NCBI GenBank assembly: GCA_903858275.1
Contig: CAIOIC010000100.1
Location: forward strand, 62,001 to 126,000
Direction of reading: 5' to 3'
Length of the DNA stretch: 64,000 nucleotides
Source of the DNA: an uncultured Verrucomicrobia subdivision 3 bacterium
GTDB lineage: Bacteria > Verrucomicrobiota > Verrucomicrobiia > Limisphaerales > UBA11358
This document shows, piece by piece, positions 46,689-55,813 of this stretch (the first letter of the stretch is position 1; every line of letters begins with the position of its first letter). The notes under the pieces are model-generated. The model searched no databases, was not told the DNA's origin, and worked only from the letters and a program-made list of their open reading frames with translations. Both the position numbers and the translations under genes were made by a program.

Positions 46689-47449
46689 GCCAGTTTTACG
46701 GCTTGCTGCGCCGCGCGCAGTTTATTCAATTCAAATTCCGCATTCAGCCGTTTGGCGACCCATTCGTCCGTCCGAATTTTTCCATCTCTCAAAATAATCA
46801 TGCGCTTGCAATAACTCGCCACATCCAGTTCGTGGGTGACCATGACAATCGTGATGCCCGCCTCGTTCAGCTTCTGGAACACGCCCATGATTTCAATGCT
46901 GGTCTGGCTGTCCAGATTTCCGGTCGGCTCGTCGGCGAGTAGCAGAGATGGCTGGTTCACCAACGCGCGGGCGATGGCGACGCGCTGTTGTTGTCCGCCG
47001 GAAAGCTGGTTGGGCTTGTGATCGCTGCGGGTCGCGAGACCGACAAGCTCAAGTGATTTGATGGCGCGCGCGCGCTGCTCAGCGTTGGTGATGCGGGCGT
47101 GATTGTAGAGCATCGGCATCTCGACATTTTCCAGCGCCGTCGTGCGGGAAAGCAGGTTAAAGCCCTGAAAAACAAAGCCGATTTTGGCGTTGCGGATCAC
47201 CGCACGCTCGTTGCGGTCAAGGGTGGAAATATCAATGCCGTCGAGAAAATAAGTTCCGCTGGTCGGCCGGTCAAGACAGCCAATCATGTTCATCAACGTG
47301 CTTTTGCCGGAACCGCTCGATCCCATGATGGCGACGAATTCGCCGGGCATGATATTCAACGTCACGCCGTTGACCGCGCGAACTTCCACTTCACCAGTTT
47401 GGTAAACCTTGTGAATCTCGGTGAGCTGAATGACGGGGCGGGTTTGCAC
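46685..47449 (-). CDS. MacB-type ABC transporter ATP-binding protein
   Basis: The 254-residue protein, with a GTG start, has a complete nucleotide-binding domain: Walker A GSSGSGKSTLMNMIGCLDRP, signature LSGGQQQRVAIARAL, Walker B SLLLADEPTGNLDS and H-loop VMVTHELDVASYC. The LolD/MacB subfamily is indicated by EVRAVNGVTLNIMPGEFVAI. It lies between the adaptor and permease genes, separated from the former by 11 nt and overlapping the latter. ATPase and permease are separate polypeptides here, unlike E. coli MacB. Confidence 0.93.
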   Translation of the reverse strand: MQTRPVIQLTEIHKVYQTGEVEVRAVNGVTLNIMPGEFVAIMGSSGSGKSTLMNMIGCLDRPTSGTYFLDGIDISTLDRNERAVIRNAKIGFVFQGFNLLSRTTALENVEMPMLYNHARITNAEQRARAIKSLELVGLATRSDHKPNQLSGGQQQRVAIARALVNQPSLLLADEPTGNLDSQTSIEIMGVFQKLNEAGITIVMVTHELDVASYCKRMIILRDGKIRTDEWVAKRLNAEFELNKLRAAQQAVKLA

Positions 47450-47460
47450 GGCGGATTAAA

Positions 47461-48681
47461 TCAACGGCGCGGGAAGCCTCCGCCGCCAAACGGATTCGAT
47501 GAGGCGGCGGCAGTTGAGTCATTGTTGATCACGCTGGAAACGACCTTGTCGCCCTCCTTCAATCCCTCAACGATTTCAGTAGCGATGCCGTCAGTGATGC
47601 CCACGCGGACCTGAACCGGCCTGAGCGCCGGGGCATGTTCAGCGCCGGCCAGAAAATATACCGTGCGGATATTGCCCTTGCCCTTGCCTTTGACGAGGGC
47701 GGGCGCATTGGTTTGCGACAGGCTGATGAGTTGATTGGTTAATACAACCGCGCCTTCCGGGGGGCGGAAACGCAGGGCGACGTTCTGCAGTTTAACGGTG
47801 CTTTCCCGCTGGGCGATGATGATGGCCACATTCGCCGTCATGCCGGGCTTCAGTTTATAATCCGCATTGGTCACGCCGATCACCGTGTCGTAAGTGACCA
47901 CGCTATTCACGGTCGTCGGCGAATTGCGCACCTGCGTCACCACGCCGCGAAAGACCCGCGTGGGATAGGCATCCACCGTAAAATCCACAGCCTGCCCCTC
48001 GCTCACGCCACCTACGTCCGCCTCCGAGACCGCCGCGTCAATCTGCATTTTCGTCAAATCCTTCGCGATATTGAACAACGTCGGGGTGTTAAAACTGGCG
48101 GCCACCGTCTGACCCACATCCACCGACCGTGAAATCACCACGCCATCCACCGGTGAATAAATTTTTGTATAACTGAGGCTGGCCTTGGAATTGTCAAGCA
48201 AGGCCTGTTTGATTTTTACCATCGCTTCCGCCTGATGCAGCGTGGCCAGGGAAATGTCATAATCCGAGCCGGAAACCAGCTTGCTGGCGAAAAGTTCCGC
48301 GCTGCGCCGGGCCTGCACCCGTTGCAATTCAAGATTTGCCGTCGAATTGGCGAGGTCCGCTTCAGCCTGCGCCACCTGCGCTAAATACACCCGCTGATCA
48401 ATCTCCGCGATCAAGTCCCCCGCCTTCACCTGCGAGTTGTAATCAACATACATAGCGCTGATCGTGCCGGACACCTGACAGCCGACCAGCACGCTCTTCA
48501 CCGGATTCAAAATGCCGGTAGCCGTCACCGTCGCCGTCAACTCGCCCCGCGCCACAGCAGCCGTATTGAAGGCCAGCGGTTCGGTTCGATTGCGGCGGAA
48601 ATAAAAATATCCACCGGCCACCGCCGCGATGACCACGACGGTAACAATCCACTTCCACCTGTTGCTTGGTTTTTCGGACAT
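47461..48681 (-). CDS. MacA-like periplasmic adaptor (HlyD/RND adaptor family)
   Basis: The 406-residue protein has an N-terminal membrane anchor (WIVTVVVIAAVAGGYFYF). The biotinyl-lipoyl half-motifs are ATGILNPVKSVLVGCQVSGT and YSPVDGVVISRSVDVGQTVA, flanking a helical hairpin (about residues 85-165). Beta-barrel and membrane-proximal domains follow, and the end is Gly/Phe-rich (NPFGGGGFPRR). It links the inner-membrane MacB-type pump to an outer-membrane channel. It is the first gene of the operon; no outer-membrane factor gene is next to it. Confidence 0.9.
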   Translation of the reverse strand: MSEKPSNRWKWIVTVVVIAAVAGGYFYFRRNRTEPLAFNTAAVARGELTATVTATGILNPVKSVLVGCQVSGTISAMYVDYNSQVKAGDLIAEIDQRVYLAQVAQAEADLANSTANLELQRVQARRSAELFASKLVSGSDYDISLATLHQAEAMVKIKQALLDNSKASLSYTKIYSPVDGVVISRSVDVGQTVAASFNTPTLFNIAKDLTKMQIDAAVSEADVGGVSEGQAVDFTVDAYPTRVFRGVVTQVRNSPTTVNSVVTYDTVIGVTNADYKLKPGMTANVAIIIAQRESTVKLQNVALRFRPPEGAVVLTNQLISLSQTNAPALVKGKGKGNIRTVYFLAGAEHAPALRPVQVRVGITDGIATEIVEGLKEGDKVVSSVINNDSTAAASSNPFGGGGFPRR

Positions 48682-48799
48682 AAAATATAATTGCTTTAAT
48701 GCTTTTGCAGACCGAGCTTAAGCCATGCAAGTTACACTTATTTCCGCCACCGCCGCAATTTCAGTTTGTGACTTTCGCGCCACACCGTAAAATCACCGC

Positions 48800-49834
48800 G
48801 TGCTCGAAATCCTCATCCACCAGCTTACGGCCGCTAATAATCTGACCACCGAACAGGTTCAGTTGGCCGTCGCGCAGTTGACCGACGAAAAAATCTCCGC
48901 GCCAACTAAGGCGGAATTTCTCTCCGCCCTGGCGCAAAAAGGCGAATCACCGGAAGAAATCGCCGCTTTCGCCGCCGCGCTACGCGAAAAATCCATCACG
49001 CCGCCGCTGGATGAAGAAACCCGCGCCCGCGAAATTCTTGACGTGGTCGGCACCGGCGGCGACCGCTTGAGCACCTTCAACATCTCCACCACCGTCGCCA
49101 TTCTATGCGCTGCTGCCGGCGTGACTGTGGCCAAACATGGCAACCGCGCCATGACGTCTTCCGTGGGCAGCGCGGATGTCATCGAAGCCCTCGGCATCAA
49201 AGCTGACCAATCACCCGCCGAGGCGGCTCGGGCGCTGCGCGAACACAACTTCGCCTTTTTCTTCGCGCCGAATTTTCATCCCGCCTTCAAACATATCGCG
49301 CCTGCCAGAAAACTTTGCGCCGAGCGCGGACAGCGGACGATTTTCAACATCCTCGGCCCGCTGCTGAATCCCGTCCGCCCCTCGGCGATGCTCGTTGGCG
49401 TGGCGCGGACAGAACACTGCGCGCCGATGGCCCGGGCATTACAGGCGCTCGGCGTCCGGCGCGGCATGGTCGTATGCGGGCTGGCCGAAGGGAAAAATCT
49501 GGATGAACTTTCGACGTTGGGCATAAATCAGGTAGCTGAATTTTATCACGAGCGGGGCTTCACCAATTCCGCCTTGTCGCTGGAAAATTTTCCGGTGCAA
49601 CCGGCGACACTGGCGGATCTGCGCGGCGGCGACAAATCGGCAAACGCAGAAATCATCCGCCGAATTTTGCGCGGTGACGAGCGCGGCCCGAAACGCGACG
49701 CGGTCTTGCTCAATGCGGGCGCGGCTTTGTTCGTAGCCGGGAAGGCAAAGTCAGTTGCGGAAGGCTGGGAACTGGCGGGGGAAACGATTGATTCCGGCGT
49801 CGCCGCAAAAAAGCTCGCAGTTCTGGCGAGCTAA
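48800..49834 (+). CDS. trpD: anthranilate phosphoribosyltransferase
   Basis: The 344-residue protein starts with GTG, giving MLEILIHQLTAAN. Family motifs are VVGTGGDRLSTFNISTTVAI (phosphoribosyl-diphosphate binding), KHGNRAMTSSVGSADVIEAL and FAPNFHPAFKHIAPARK, then TIFNILGPLLNPVRPSAMLV. It attaches the phosphoribosyl group to anthranilate in tryptophan synthesis. No other trp gene is visible in the window, so the pathway is dispersed. It abuts the convergent Sel1 gene with no spacer. Confidence 0.95.
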   Translation: MLEILIHQLTAANNLTTEQVQLAVAQLTDEKISAPTKAEFLSALAQKGESPEEIAAFAAALREKSITPPLDEETRAREILDVVGTGGDRLSTFNISTTVAILCAAAGVTVAKHGNRAMTSSVGSADVIEALGIKADQSPAEAARALREHNFAFFFAPNFHPAFKHIAPARKLCAERGQRTIFNILGPLLNPVRPSAMLVGVARTEHCAPMARALQALGVRRGMVVCGLAEGKNLDELSTLGINQVAEFYHERGFTNSALSLENFPVQPATLADLRGGDKSANAEIIRRILRGDERGPKRDAVLLNAGAALFVAGKAKSVAEGWELAGETIDSGVAAKKLAVLAS

Positions 49835-50509
49835 TCAAACTTCTTGATTCTGCGCGTTTTCTTCGGCGGCGTAGTGCAGTCCGAGATTGTGCTGGGCGGT
49901 CTTGTTGCCTTGCCGTGCGGCTTTTATGAACCACTTCACCGCCTGCCCTGAATCCTTCGGCACGCCGCGTCCCGTTTGGTAGCAGAGACCGAGATTGCAC
50001 TGCGCATCGGCAAGTTCCTGTTCGGCGGCGGCGAGATACCATTTGACTGCCGACTTGAAATCTTGTTGGACAACCTGGCCAGTCTCAAAAAACACACCCA
50101 GATTGAATTGTGCCGCCGGATAGCCGCGGTTCGCTGATTCACGATACCATTTGATCGCCTCGGCAAGATTTAGCGGGACGCCCTGCCCGGTTTCGTAAAG
50201 GGTGCCGAGGTTGAACTGCGCTGCCGGATCGCCCTGTTCCGCCGCCTCGCGGAGCCATTTTGCCGCCTCGCCAAATTCCTGCGGCACGCCCTGACCCATC
50301 CAGTAGCAGACGCCAAGGTAGCATTGCGCCAGCTCGTCGTTTTGCTCTGCCGCCCGCTTGAACCATTTCACCGCCTCCACATAATCCTGCGGCACGTTCT
50401 GGCCGTTCTGGTAGCTGACGCCGAGTTGAAACTGCGCCTGCGGATCGCCCGTCTGGGCGGCGGCCCGCATTGCTTCAAACGTATCCCAATATTTTCGGCT
50501 GATGGACAT
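49835..50509 (-). CDS. Sel1-like repeat (SLR/TPR-type) protein
   Basis: The protein is 224 residues from the ATG giving MSISRKYWDTFEAM; a longer in-frame version would overlap the divergent proC start. About six 36-residue Sel1 repeats follow each other, recognisable by AQFQLGVSYQNGQNVPQDY, AQCYLGVCYWMGQGVPQEF and AQFNLGTLYETGQGVPLNL. These alpha-alpha repeats form a solenoid used for protein-protein contacts. No signal peptide is seen in the short form, so it is probably cytoplasmic. Partners are unknown. Confidence 0.85.
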   Translation of the reverse strand: MSISRKYWDTFEAMRAAAQTGDPQAQFQLGVSYQNGQNVPQDYVEAVKWFKRAAEQNDELAQCYLGVCYWMGQGVPQEFGEAAKWLREAAEQGDPAAQFNLGTLYETGQGVPLNLAEAIKWYRESANRGYPAAQFNLGVFFETGQVVQQDFKSAVKWYLAAAEQELADAQCNLGLCYQTGRGVPKDSGQAVKWFIKAARQGNKTAQHNLGLHYAAEENAQNQEV

Positions 50510-50631
50510 TCTTATAAGCGTGACAAGAATAGCTTTTGTGGCGGTTAAAACAAGCTGAGAATAAGTCGCCCCAAAGGTTACGCGGCAGAAAATGACTTCC
50601 GCCCAAACGCATTGCCTGCTACAAAACGCGC

Positions 50632-51447
50632 ATGGCAACTACATCAAAAATCGGTTTTCTCGGCGCGGGAAAAATGGCCACGGCGCTGGCGCAGGGATTT
50701 GTCCGGGCTGAACTTGTCTCACCGCACGAAATCACCGCCGCCGACCCGTTTGACGCCGCGCGCAAGCGGTTCACCACCGAAGTCGGCACCAAAACCACGG
50801 CGTCCAATCTCGAAGTCGCCCAAGCGGCAGAAATTCTATTCCTGGCGACCAAGCCGGACCAGGTCGCCACCGCGCTCGCGGAAATTTCCGGCGCGTTCAC
50901 CAAGAAACATCTGCTCATCTCGATTGCAGCAGGGATCACGCTCGCCAAATTGGAAGCCGCCCTGCCCGCCGGCGCGCGCGTCATCCGCGTGATGCCCAAC
51001 ACGCCCGCACTCGTCGGCGCGGGTGCTTCCGGCTTTGCGCTCGGCAGGAATGCGACCGCCGCCGATGGCGAACTGGCGCAGAAACTTCTCTCTGCCGTCG
51101 GCATCGCGCTGCCGGTGAAGGAAAGTTTGCTGGATGCCGTGACCGGCTTGAGCGGCAGCGGCCCGGCATATGTGTATCAATTCATCGAAGCCTTGAGCGA
51201 TGGCGGCGTGGCGGCGGGTTTGCCGCGCGACATTGCAACGAAGCTCGCCGCGCAAACCGTGCTCGGCGGCGCGAAAATGGTTTTGGAAACCGGCGTTCAT
51301 CCCGGCGCGCTGAAAGATCAGGTCACCAGTCCCGGCGGCACGACAATTGAAGGCCTGCACGAACTGGAAAAGGGCAAGCTCCGCGCCACCGTGATAAGCG
51401 CCGTCCGCGCCGCGACGGAGAAATCAAGGAAGTTGGGGCAAGGATGA
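50632..51447 (+). CDS. proC: pyrroline-5-carboxylate reductase
   Basis: The protein is 271 residues. The Rossmann motif is IGFLGAGKMATALAQGF, followed by ILFLATKPDQVATAL, the conserved RVIRVMPNTPALVGAGASGF, GLSGSGPAYVYQFIEALSDG and the C-terminal signature LKDQVTSPGGTTIEGLHELE. It catalyses the last step of proline synthesis, reducing pyrroline-5-carboxylate with NAD(P)H. The AI-2E-family permease gene begins within its stop codon (ATGA overlap). Confidence 0.96.
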   Translation: MATTSKIGFLGAGKMATALAQGFVRAELVSPHEITAADPFDAARKRFTTEVGTKTTASNLEVAQAAEILFLATKPDQVATALAEISGAFTKKHLLISIAAGITLAKLEAALPAGARVIRVMPNTPALVGAGASGFALGRNATAADGELAQKLLSAVGIALPVKESLLDAVTGLSGSGPAYVYQFIEALSDGGVAAGLPRDIATKLAAQTVLGGAKMVLETGVHPGALKDQVTSPGGTTIEGLHELEKGKLRATVISAVRAATEKSRKLGQG

Positions 51448-52604
51448 ATCTTAAATCTCCAACGGAGAAGCAATCCCGCATCATCTGGTTCGCGCTGACC
51501 GGACTGGCCGTGGCCACGGTCATTGCGCTCATCGTGACGGCGGTGTGGGGACTCGGACGCGTACTGGATTTGTTAAGCCCGGTGCTTTGGCCGCTGGCGA
51601 TCGCGGGGGTCGTGGCGTGCCTGCTCTCCCCGGTTGTGGATTTTTTTGAGCGCAAAAAAATCCCGCGAGCGCGCGCGATCATTCTGGTTTTCGTCATGGC
51701 GTTCGCACTGGTGCTGGCGGTGCTGACAAGCGTGATTCCGCAGATTGTGGTGGAAACGGAACAACTCGCCTCGAAAGTCCCCGAATACTCCAAACGCCTG
51801 CAAGCGCGCACCAGCGAATTGCTCGCGCAGCCGCCGGAATTTCTCCAACGCTTTTTGCCGAAAACGCCATCGGGCACGAACCTGGAAGCGAACCCCGCCG
51901 GCGGCCAGGGAAATTCCGCGCTCGCTTCGGCGGCTGAATGGCTGACGGGCAGCCTGCCGGAGATGGGTTCCTGGCTGTTGAAACGCATCGCCAAGGTCGC
52001 CTCCGGCTTCGGCCTGCTGGCGGGGCTGGTGCTGATTCCAGTCTATGCATTTTATTTTCTGCTGGAACTGCGTGCCATCGAAAAGCATTGGAAAGAATAT
52101 CTGCCCTTGCACAATTCACGCGCGAAAGACGAAGTGGTATTTGTCCTCGACTCCATGAAGCAATATCTCGTCGCGTTTTTTCGCGGGCAGGTGCTCGTCG
52201 CGCTTTGCGACGCGGTGCTCTACACCACCGGCTTTCTCATCGTCGGCGTGAACTACGCGTTTCTGCTCGGCTTCGCGGCGGTGTTCCTCACAATGATTCC
52301 GTTTCTGGGCGCGATTGTGATTTGCGTCACCGCGCTCACGCTGTCGTTCGTGCAATACGGCGACTGGCAACATCTGGCCCTGGTGCTAGTGGTGTTCGCC
52401 GTGGTGCAAGGACTGGAAGGTCTCGTGATCTCGCCCAAAATCATGGGCGACCGCGTCGGGCTGCATCCGCTGGCCATCATCATCGCGGTGATGGCGGGAA
52501 CAACTGTGCTCGGCGGGATTCTGGGCGGCATCCTCGCCATCCCGCTCGCCGCCGCGCTGCGCGTGATCATGTTCCGCTACGTCTGGAAAAAACGCGAAAC
52601 ATGA
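51444..52604 (+). CDS. AI-2E/PerM family permease
   Basis: The 386-residue polytopic membrane protein has about seven or eight hydrophobic segments. It shows the family pattern WPLAIAGVVACLLSPVVDFF, a soluble stretch with RLQARTSELLAQPPEF, then PVYAFYFLLELRAIEKHW, LVALCDAVLYTTGFLIVGV and the C-terminal LEGLVISPKIMGDRVGLHPL. The last segment is diagnostic. Family members have been linked to AI-2 export or Na+/H+ antiport; the substrate here is unknown. It is translationally coupled to proC. Confidence 0.88.
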   Translation: MNLKSPTEKQSRIIWFALTGLAVATVIALIVTAVWGLGRVLDLLSPVLWPLAIAGVVACLLSPVVDFFERKKIPRARAIILVFVMAFALVLAVLTSVIPQIVVETEQLASKVPEYSKRLQARTSELLAQPPEFLQRFLPKTPSGTNLEANPAGGQGNSALASAAEWLTGSLPEMGSWLLKRIAKVASGFGLLAGLVLIPVYAFYFLLELRAIEKHWKEYLPLHNSRAKDEVVFVLDSMKQYLVAFFRGQVLVALCDAVLYTTGFLIVGVNYAFLLGFAAVFLTMIPFLGAIVICVTALTLSFVQYGDWQHLALVLVVFAVVQGLEGLVISPKIMGDRVGLHPLAIIIAVMAGTTVLGGILGGILAIPLAAALRVIMFRYVWKKRET

Positions 52605-52628
52605 ACAACTATAACCAGCCTTGGTGAA

Positions 52629-53459
52629 ATGAACCCGCTATTCATTCCAACTCTGTTGTTGTCGTTGGTTCTGTTTTTTACCGGTTTGGAAATCGCCCGC
52701 AGTCTTAAATCGTCTTCGGTTTTTCTGATAATCAGCATGATGGCTGCCACGCCGGCGATTTTGTTTGCTGCCTACTACACAAAGACGTTTGGCGAGGCTG
52801 AATGGTTTTACAGGTTTCGATCTTGGCCGTTCACTGAATTCAGTGCGGCTGGAATAGGTTTTTTGGGCGGCTGGTTCCAATATCGGCGCGAAGAATGTCC
52901 TCGCATAAAGAAAATAGTCAGCGCATTTTTTATTCCCGGCCTGATGTTGCTTTGTGTGACTGCGCCTTATTTGAAACAGATTTTCCTGCGGCCGGATTGG
53001 AGTAGTTTTTCAGATCGCTGGAGCGAGGGCGTTTGCCTGCAAAGCTCTGAGTCCTCATGCGGACCAGCCTCGGCTGCAACCTTGCTACACGCCTTCGGCA
53101 AGCAAGCGACGGAATATGAACTGGCCAAAGAGTCATTCACAACGCGCCGAGGCACCGAAAACTGGTATTTATTGCGAACAATCCGACGGCACGGGTTGGA
53201 TGCAAATTACCTTATTACCCTGCCCGGGAACGACCGCATCCGGCATCCCGCTATTGCTGGCGTGAAATTGAAAGATTGCCCAGAAGCCGGTCATTTCATC
53301 GCAATTCTGGATGGAAATAACGGGAGATTCATCATTGGTGACCCTTTGAACGGGCGTGAAGAAGTTTCGCGCAAACAAATTGCCGAACGCTATTTGTTCA
53401 CAGGTTTTTATGTTTTGATTTCAAATCCTGTTGCTGCGCCCCCGTCGTCAAAAAAATGA
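52629..53459 (+). CDS. membrane-anchored C39-like cysteine peptidase domain protein
   Basis: The protein is 276 residues. Four hydrophobic segments (about 3-22, 30-50, 70-86 and 97-117) precede a papain-fold domain with C144 in SSESSCGPASAATLLHAFGK, H222 in PEAGHFIAILDG and D238 in FIIGDPLNG. These are the Cys-His-Asp triad of the bacteriocin-processing (C39) peptidase type, without an attached ABC transporter. It could process a double-glycine leader peptide or act in envelope quality control. No small leader-peptide gene is evident nearby. Base composition is more AT-rich than its neighbours. Activity is inferred. Confidence 0.72.
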   Translation: MNPLFIPTLLLSLVLFFTGLEIARSLKSSSVFLIISMMAATPAILFAAYYTKTFGEAEWFYRFRSWPFTEFSAAGIGFLGGWFQYRREECPRIKKIVSAFFIPGLMLLCVTAPYLKQIFLRPDWSSFSDRWSEGVCLQSSESSCGPASAATLLHAFGKQATEYELAKESFTTRRGTENWYLLRTIRRHGLDANYLITLPGNDRIRHPAIAGVKLKDCPEAGHFIAILDGNNGRFIIGDPLNGREEVSRKQIAERYLFTGFYVLISNPVAAPPSSKK

Positions 53460-53526
53460 CTAGTAAATTAAATGTCGAACTCTGACTGCCCCTCGACTTA
53501 GCGCTATTTTCGGTTAAACTGCTTTC

Positions 53527-54729
53527 GTGAGTTTTGTCGCTGAATTTAATTCGTTGCCGCTGGAGTCGCTCGTCAAAAAGTCGCTGGGCACCAGCACCGC
53601 CGCCGTGCACGAGGCGGCGGGCAAATCCAAATTTTCCCTCGCCGATTTCGCCGCGCTGATTTCGCCCGCCGGGTCGGAAAACCTGGAAACGCTAGGGCGC
53701 CGCGCCCATCTGATGACGCAGCAGCGGTTTGGCAAAACCATCCGGTTGTTCGCACCGCTCTATCTTTCCAACGAGTGCATCAACAACTGCACCTACTGCG
53801 GCTTTTCGCGCGACAACCCGATTTTGCGCGTCACGCTCTCGCTCGACGAAGTGAAGCGCGAGGCTGACGCGCTCAAGGCGCAGGGCTTTCGCAACCTGCT
53901 GCTCGTCGCTGGCGAACATCCAAAATTCGTCTCCAATGGATATATGCGCGATTGCATCGAGATGCTGCATCCCGAATGGCCCAGCATCTCGCTTGAAGTC
54001 GGGCCGATGGAAGCCGAGGAATATCGTCCGCTCGTTGCGGCGGGGGCGGACGGGCTGGTGGTTTATCAGGAAACTTACGACCGTAAGGTCTATGCCGAGA
54101 TGCACACCGCCGGTCCGAAACGGAATTTCGACTGGCGGCTAGAAACGCCGGAGCGCGCCTATGCCGCCGGATTTCGCCGGCTCGGCATCAGCCCGCTTTA
54201 CGGTCTGGCCGACTGGCGGCTGGAGGCGTTGAGCGCGGCGGCGCACGCGGATTATCTATTGCGGAATTGCTGGAAGGCCGCACTGACAATTTCCACCGTG
54301 CGCATCCGTCCGTGCGCGGGCGAGTTTCAGGCACTCACGCACATCAGCGACCGCGAACTGGCACAACTCATCTGCGCCATCCGCATCATGTTCCCCGATG
54401 TGGGCATCGTGCTCTCGACGCGGGAAAATCCGAAGCTGCGCGACGGACTGATTCCGCTGGGCGTTACGATGATGAGCGCCGGCGCGCGGACCGAACCCGG
54501 CGGCTATACCGGCGCGGGCAAGGAAAACATCCATCACACCGAGCGCGGAAAAATTGTGGAGTTGGCATCCGGCGCGAGCGAATGGGCGCCGCAGGAAAAC
54601 CACCCGACGAATGCCACCGGCCAGTTTCAAATTGCCGACGAGCGCTCGCCGTTTGAAGTGGCTGAACGCATCCGCAAGCTCGGCTACGAGCCGGTGTGGA
54701 AAGATTGGGACACGGCATTGACGATGTGA
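53527..54729 (+). CDS. thiH: 2-iminoacetate synthase, radical SAM enzyme of thiazole synthesis
   Basis: The 400-residue protein starts with GTG, giving MSFVAEFNSLPLE. The radical-SAM cluster motif is in LSNECINNCTYCGFSRDNPI (CxxxCxxC). FRNLLLVAGEHPKFVS, VYQETYDRKVYAEMHTAGPK and the C-terminal cluster-binding region around MMSAGARTEPGGYTG are ThiH features. It cleaves tyrosine to dehydroglycine for the thiamine thiazole ring. It is the first gene of the thiH / LIM-DA1-like / thiS group. The 67 nt upstream are too short for, and lack, TPP-riboswitch motifs. Confidence 0.94.
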   Translation: MSFVAEFNSLPLESLVKKSLGTSTAAVHEAAGKSKFSLADFAALISPAGSENLETLGRRAHLMTQQRFGKTIRLFAPLYLSNECINNCTYCGFSRDNPILRVTLSLDEVKREADALKAQGFRNLLLVAGEHPKFVSNGYMRDCIEMLHPEWPSISLEVGPMEAEEYRPLVAAGADGLVVYQETYDRKVYAEMHTAGPKRNFDWRLETPERAYAAGFRRLGISPLYGLADWRLEALSAAAHADYLLRNCWKAALTISTVRIRPCAGEFQALTHISDRELAQLICAIRIMFPDVGIVLSTRENPKLRDGLIPLGVTMMSAGARTEPGGYTGAGKENIHHTERGKIVELASGASEWAPQENHPTNATGQFQIADERSPFEVAERIRKLGYEPVWKDWDTALTM

Positions 54730-54736
54730 GTTATTC

Positions 54737-55813
54737 ATGCGCCAACTCGCGCTCATTTTGTTTTTGTTCGCGTTGGTTTTAGTTTCCACCGGCGCTGAGA
54801 CGAATTATACCTGCATCATCTGCGGCAAGGGGCCGTTGCACGGGCGCATCTGGTTGTCTAAGTGGGGCGCAGTCTGCGATGTTTGTTACCGGCTGGAAAA
54901 CCGCTGCTCGCTCTGCGGCCTGCCCATGCGCGATGGCGACGACCAGGCGAAAACCGGCGACGGCCGGTTCATCTGCAAGTTCGACCGGCCGAACGCCGTG
55001 CTGGACGTGGGCGAGGCGCGGGAGGTTTTCACGGCCACGCGCCGCGACTTGGTGGAATTGTTCGGCCGCGGCATCGCGCTGAATTTTCCCGACGTGACGG
55101 TGAACCTGTTCGACGTGGATTACTGGTCGGAGAAAGGGCGCGAGGACAGCCTGCACAAGTTCGGTTTTTCTTACACCCGAAAGTCGCGCAAAGGGAGTTG
55201 CACGCACGAGGTGGTCCTGTTGAACGGGCGTTTGCGCACCGAACTAGCGGCGACGGCGGCGCACGAATACACGCATTTGTGGATCAATGAAAACCGTCCG
55301 GTGGAACACGCCGTTGACGGTGACACAATCGAGGCAATCTGCGAATTGACAGCTTTCAAGCTGATGGAATCGCGGTCGCAGCCGGAGCAGCTGCAGAAAA
55401 TCCTCAACAATCCATATACGCACGGCGAAATAAAAGAGCTGGTCGCACTCGAAAAGGAAAATGGCATGAGTTACATCTTCAACTGGGTGAAAAATGGCAC
55501 GACCGCGAGACTAGTGTCAGCCGCCGCCGCGCGGGTCGCGCCGGTGAAAACACCGGCCATTGCGTCCACGAATGTTCCGCCGCCGCTGCCGGCGACATTG
55601 AAGCTGGGCGGTCTGCTGCTGGACGGACAAAGCCGGCACGCCATCATCAACGGCGTGTCGTTTGCAGCGGGCGAAACAAAAAGCATCAGCCTGCGGAATC
55701 GGGTGTTGTCCGTGCGCTGCCGCGAAATCCGCCGCAATGAGGCGGTGCTGGAAATATCCGGCCTGATGAACTTTATCACGCTGAAGATCGGCGAGGAAAG
55801 ATTTGTGCCATGA
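54737..55813 (+). CDS. exported LIM-type zinc finger plus DA1-like HExxH metallopeptidase
   Basis: The protein is 358 residues. A signal peptide (1-20) is followed by a LIM-like double zinc finger: C26-x2-C29-x17-C47-x2-C50 and C57-x2-C60-x19-C80-x2-D83. The peptidase domain (about 85-240) has ELAATAAHEYTHLWI with HEYTH at 176-180 and, 20 residues on, DTIEAICELTAFKLM supplying a candidate third zinc ligand, the arrangement seen in plant DA1 ubiquitin-activated peptidases. The C-terminal 285-358 part (LKLGGLLLDGQSRHAIINGV) resembles GspB/GspC-type domains. It starts 7 nt after thiH and overlaps thiS by 4 nt. Export argues against direct action on cytoplasmic ThiS. Confidence 0.8.
   Translation: MRQLALILFLFALVLVSTGAETNYTCIICGKGPLHGRIWLSKWGAVCDVCYRLENRCSLCGLPMRDGDDQAKTGDGRFICKFDRPNAVLDVGEAREVFTATRRDLVELFGRGIALNFPDVTVNLFDVDYWSEKGREDSLHKFGFSYTRKSRKGSCTHEVVLLNGRLRTELAATAAHEYTHLWINENRPVEHAVDGDTIEAICELTAFKLMESRSQPEQLQKILNNPYTHGEIKELVALEKENGMSYIFNWVKNGTTARLVSAAAARVAPVKTPAIASTNVPPPLPATLKLGGLLLDGQSRHAIINGVSFAAGETKSISLRNRVLSVRCREIRRNEAVLEISGLMNFITLKIGEERFVP

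Noticed and set aside
50510-50638. Longer start of the Sel1-repeat protein
   Set aside because: It would overlap the divergent proC start and adds a Cys-rich stretch that does not look like a proper signal peptide; ATG at 50509 is cleaner.
53460-53526. TPP riboswitch upstream of thiH
   Set aside because: The spacer is only 67 nt and lacks the CTGAGA and other conserved TPP-aptamer elements.
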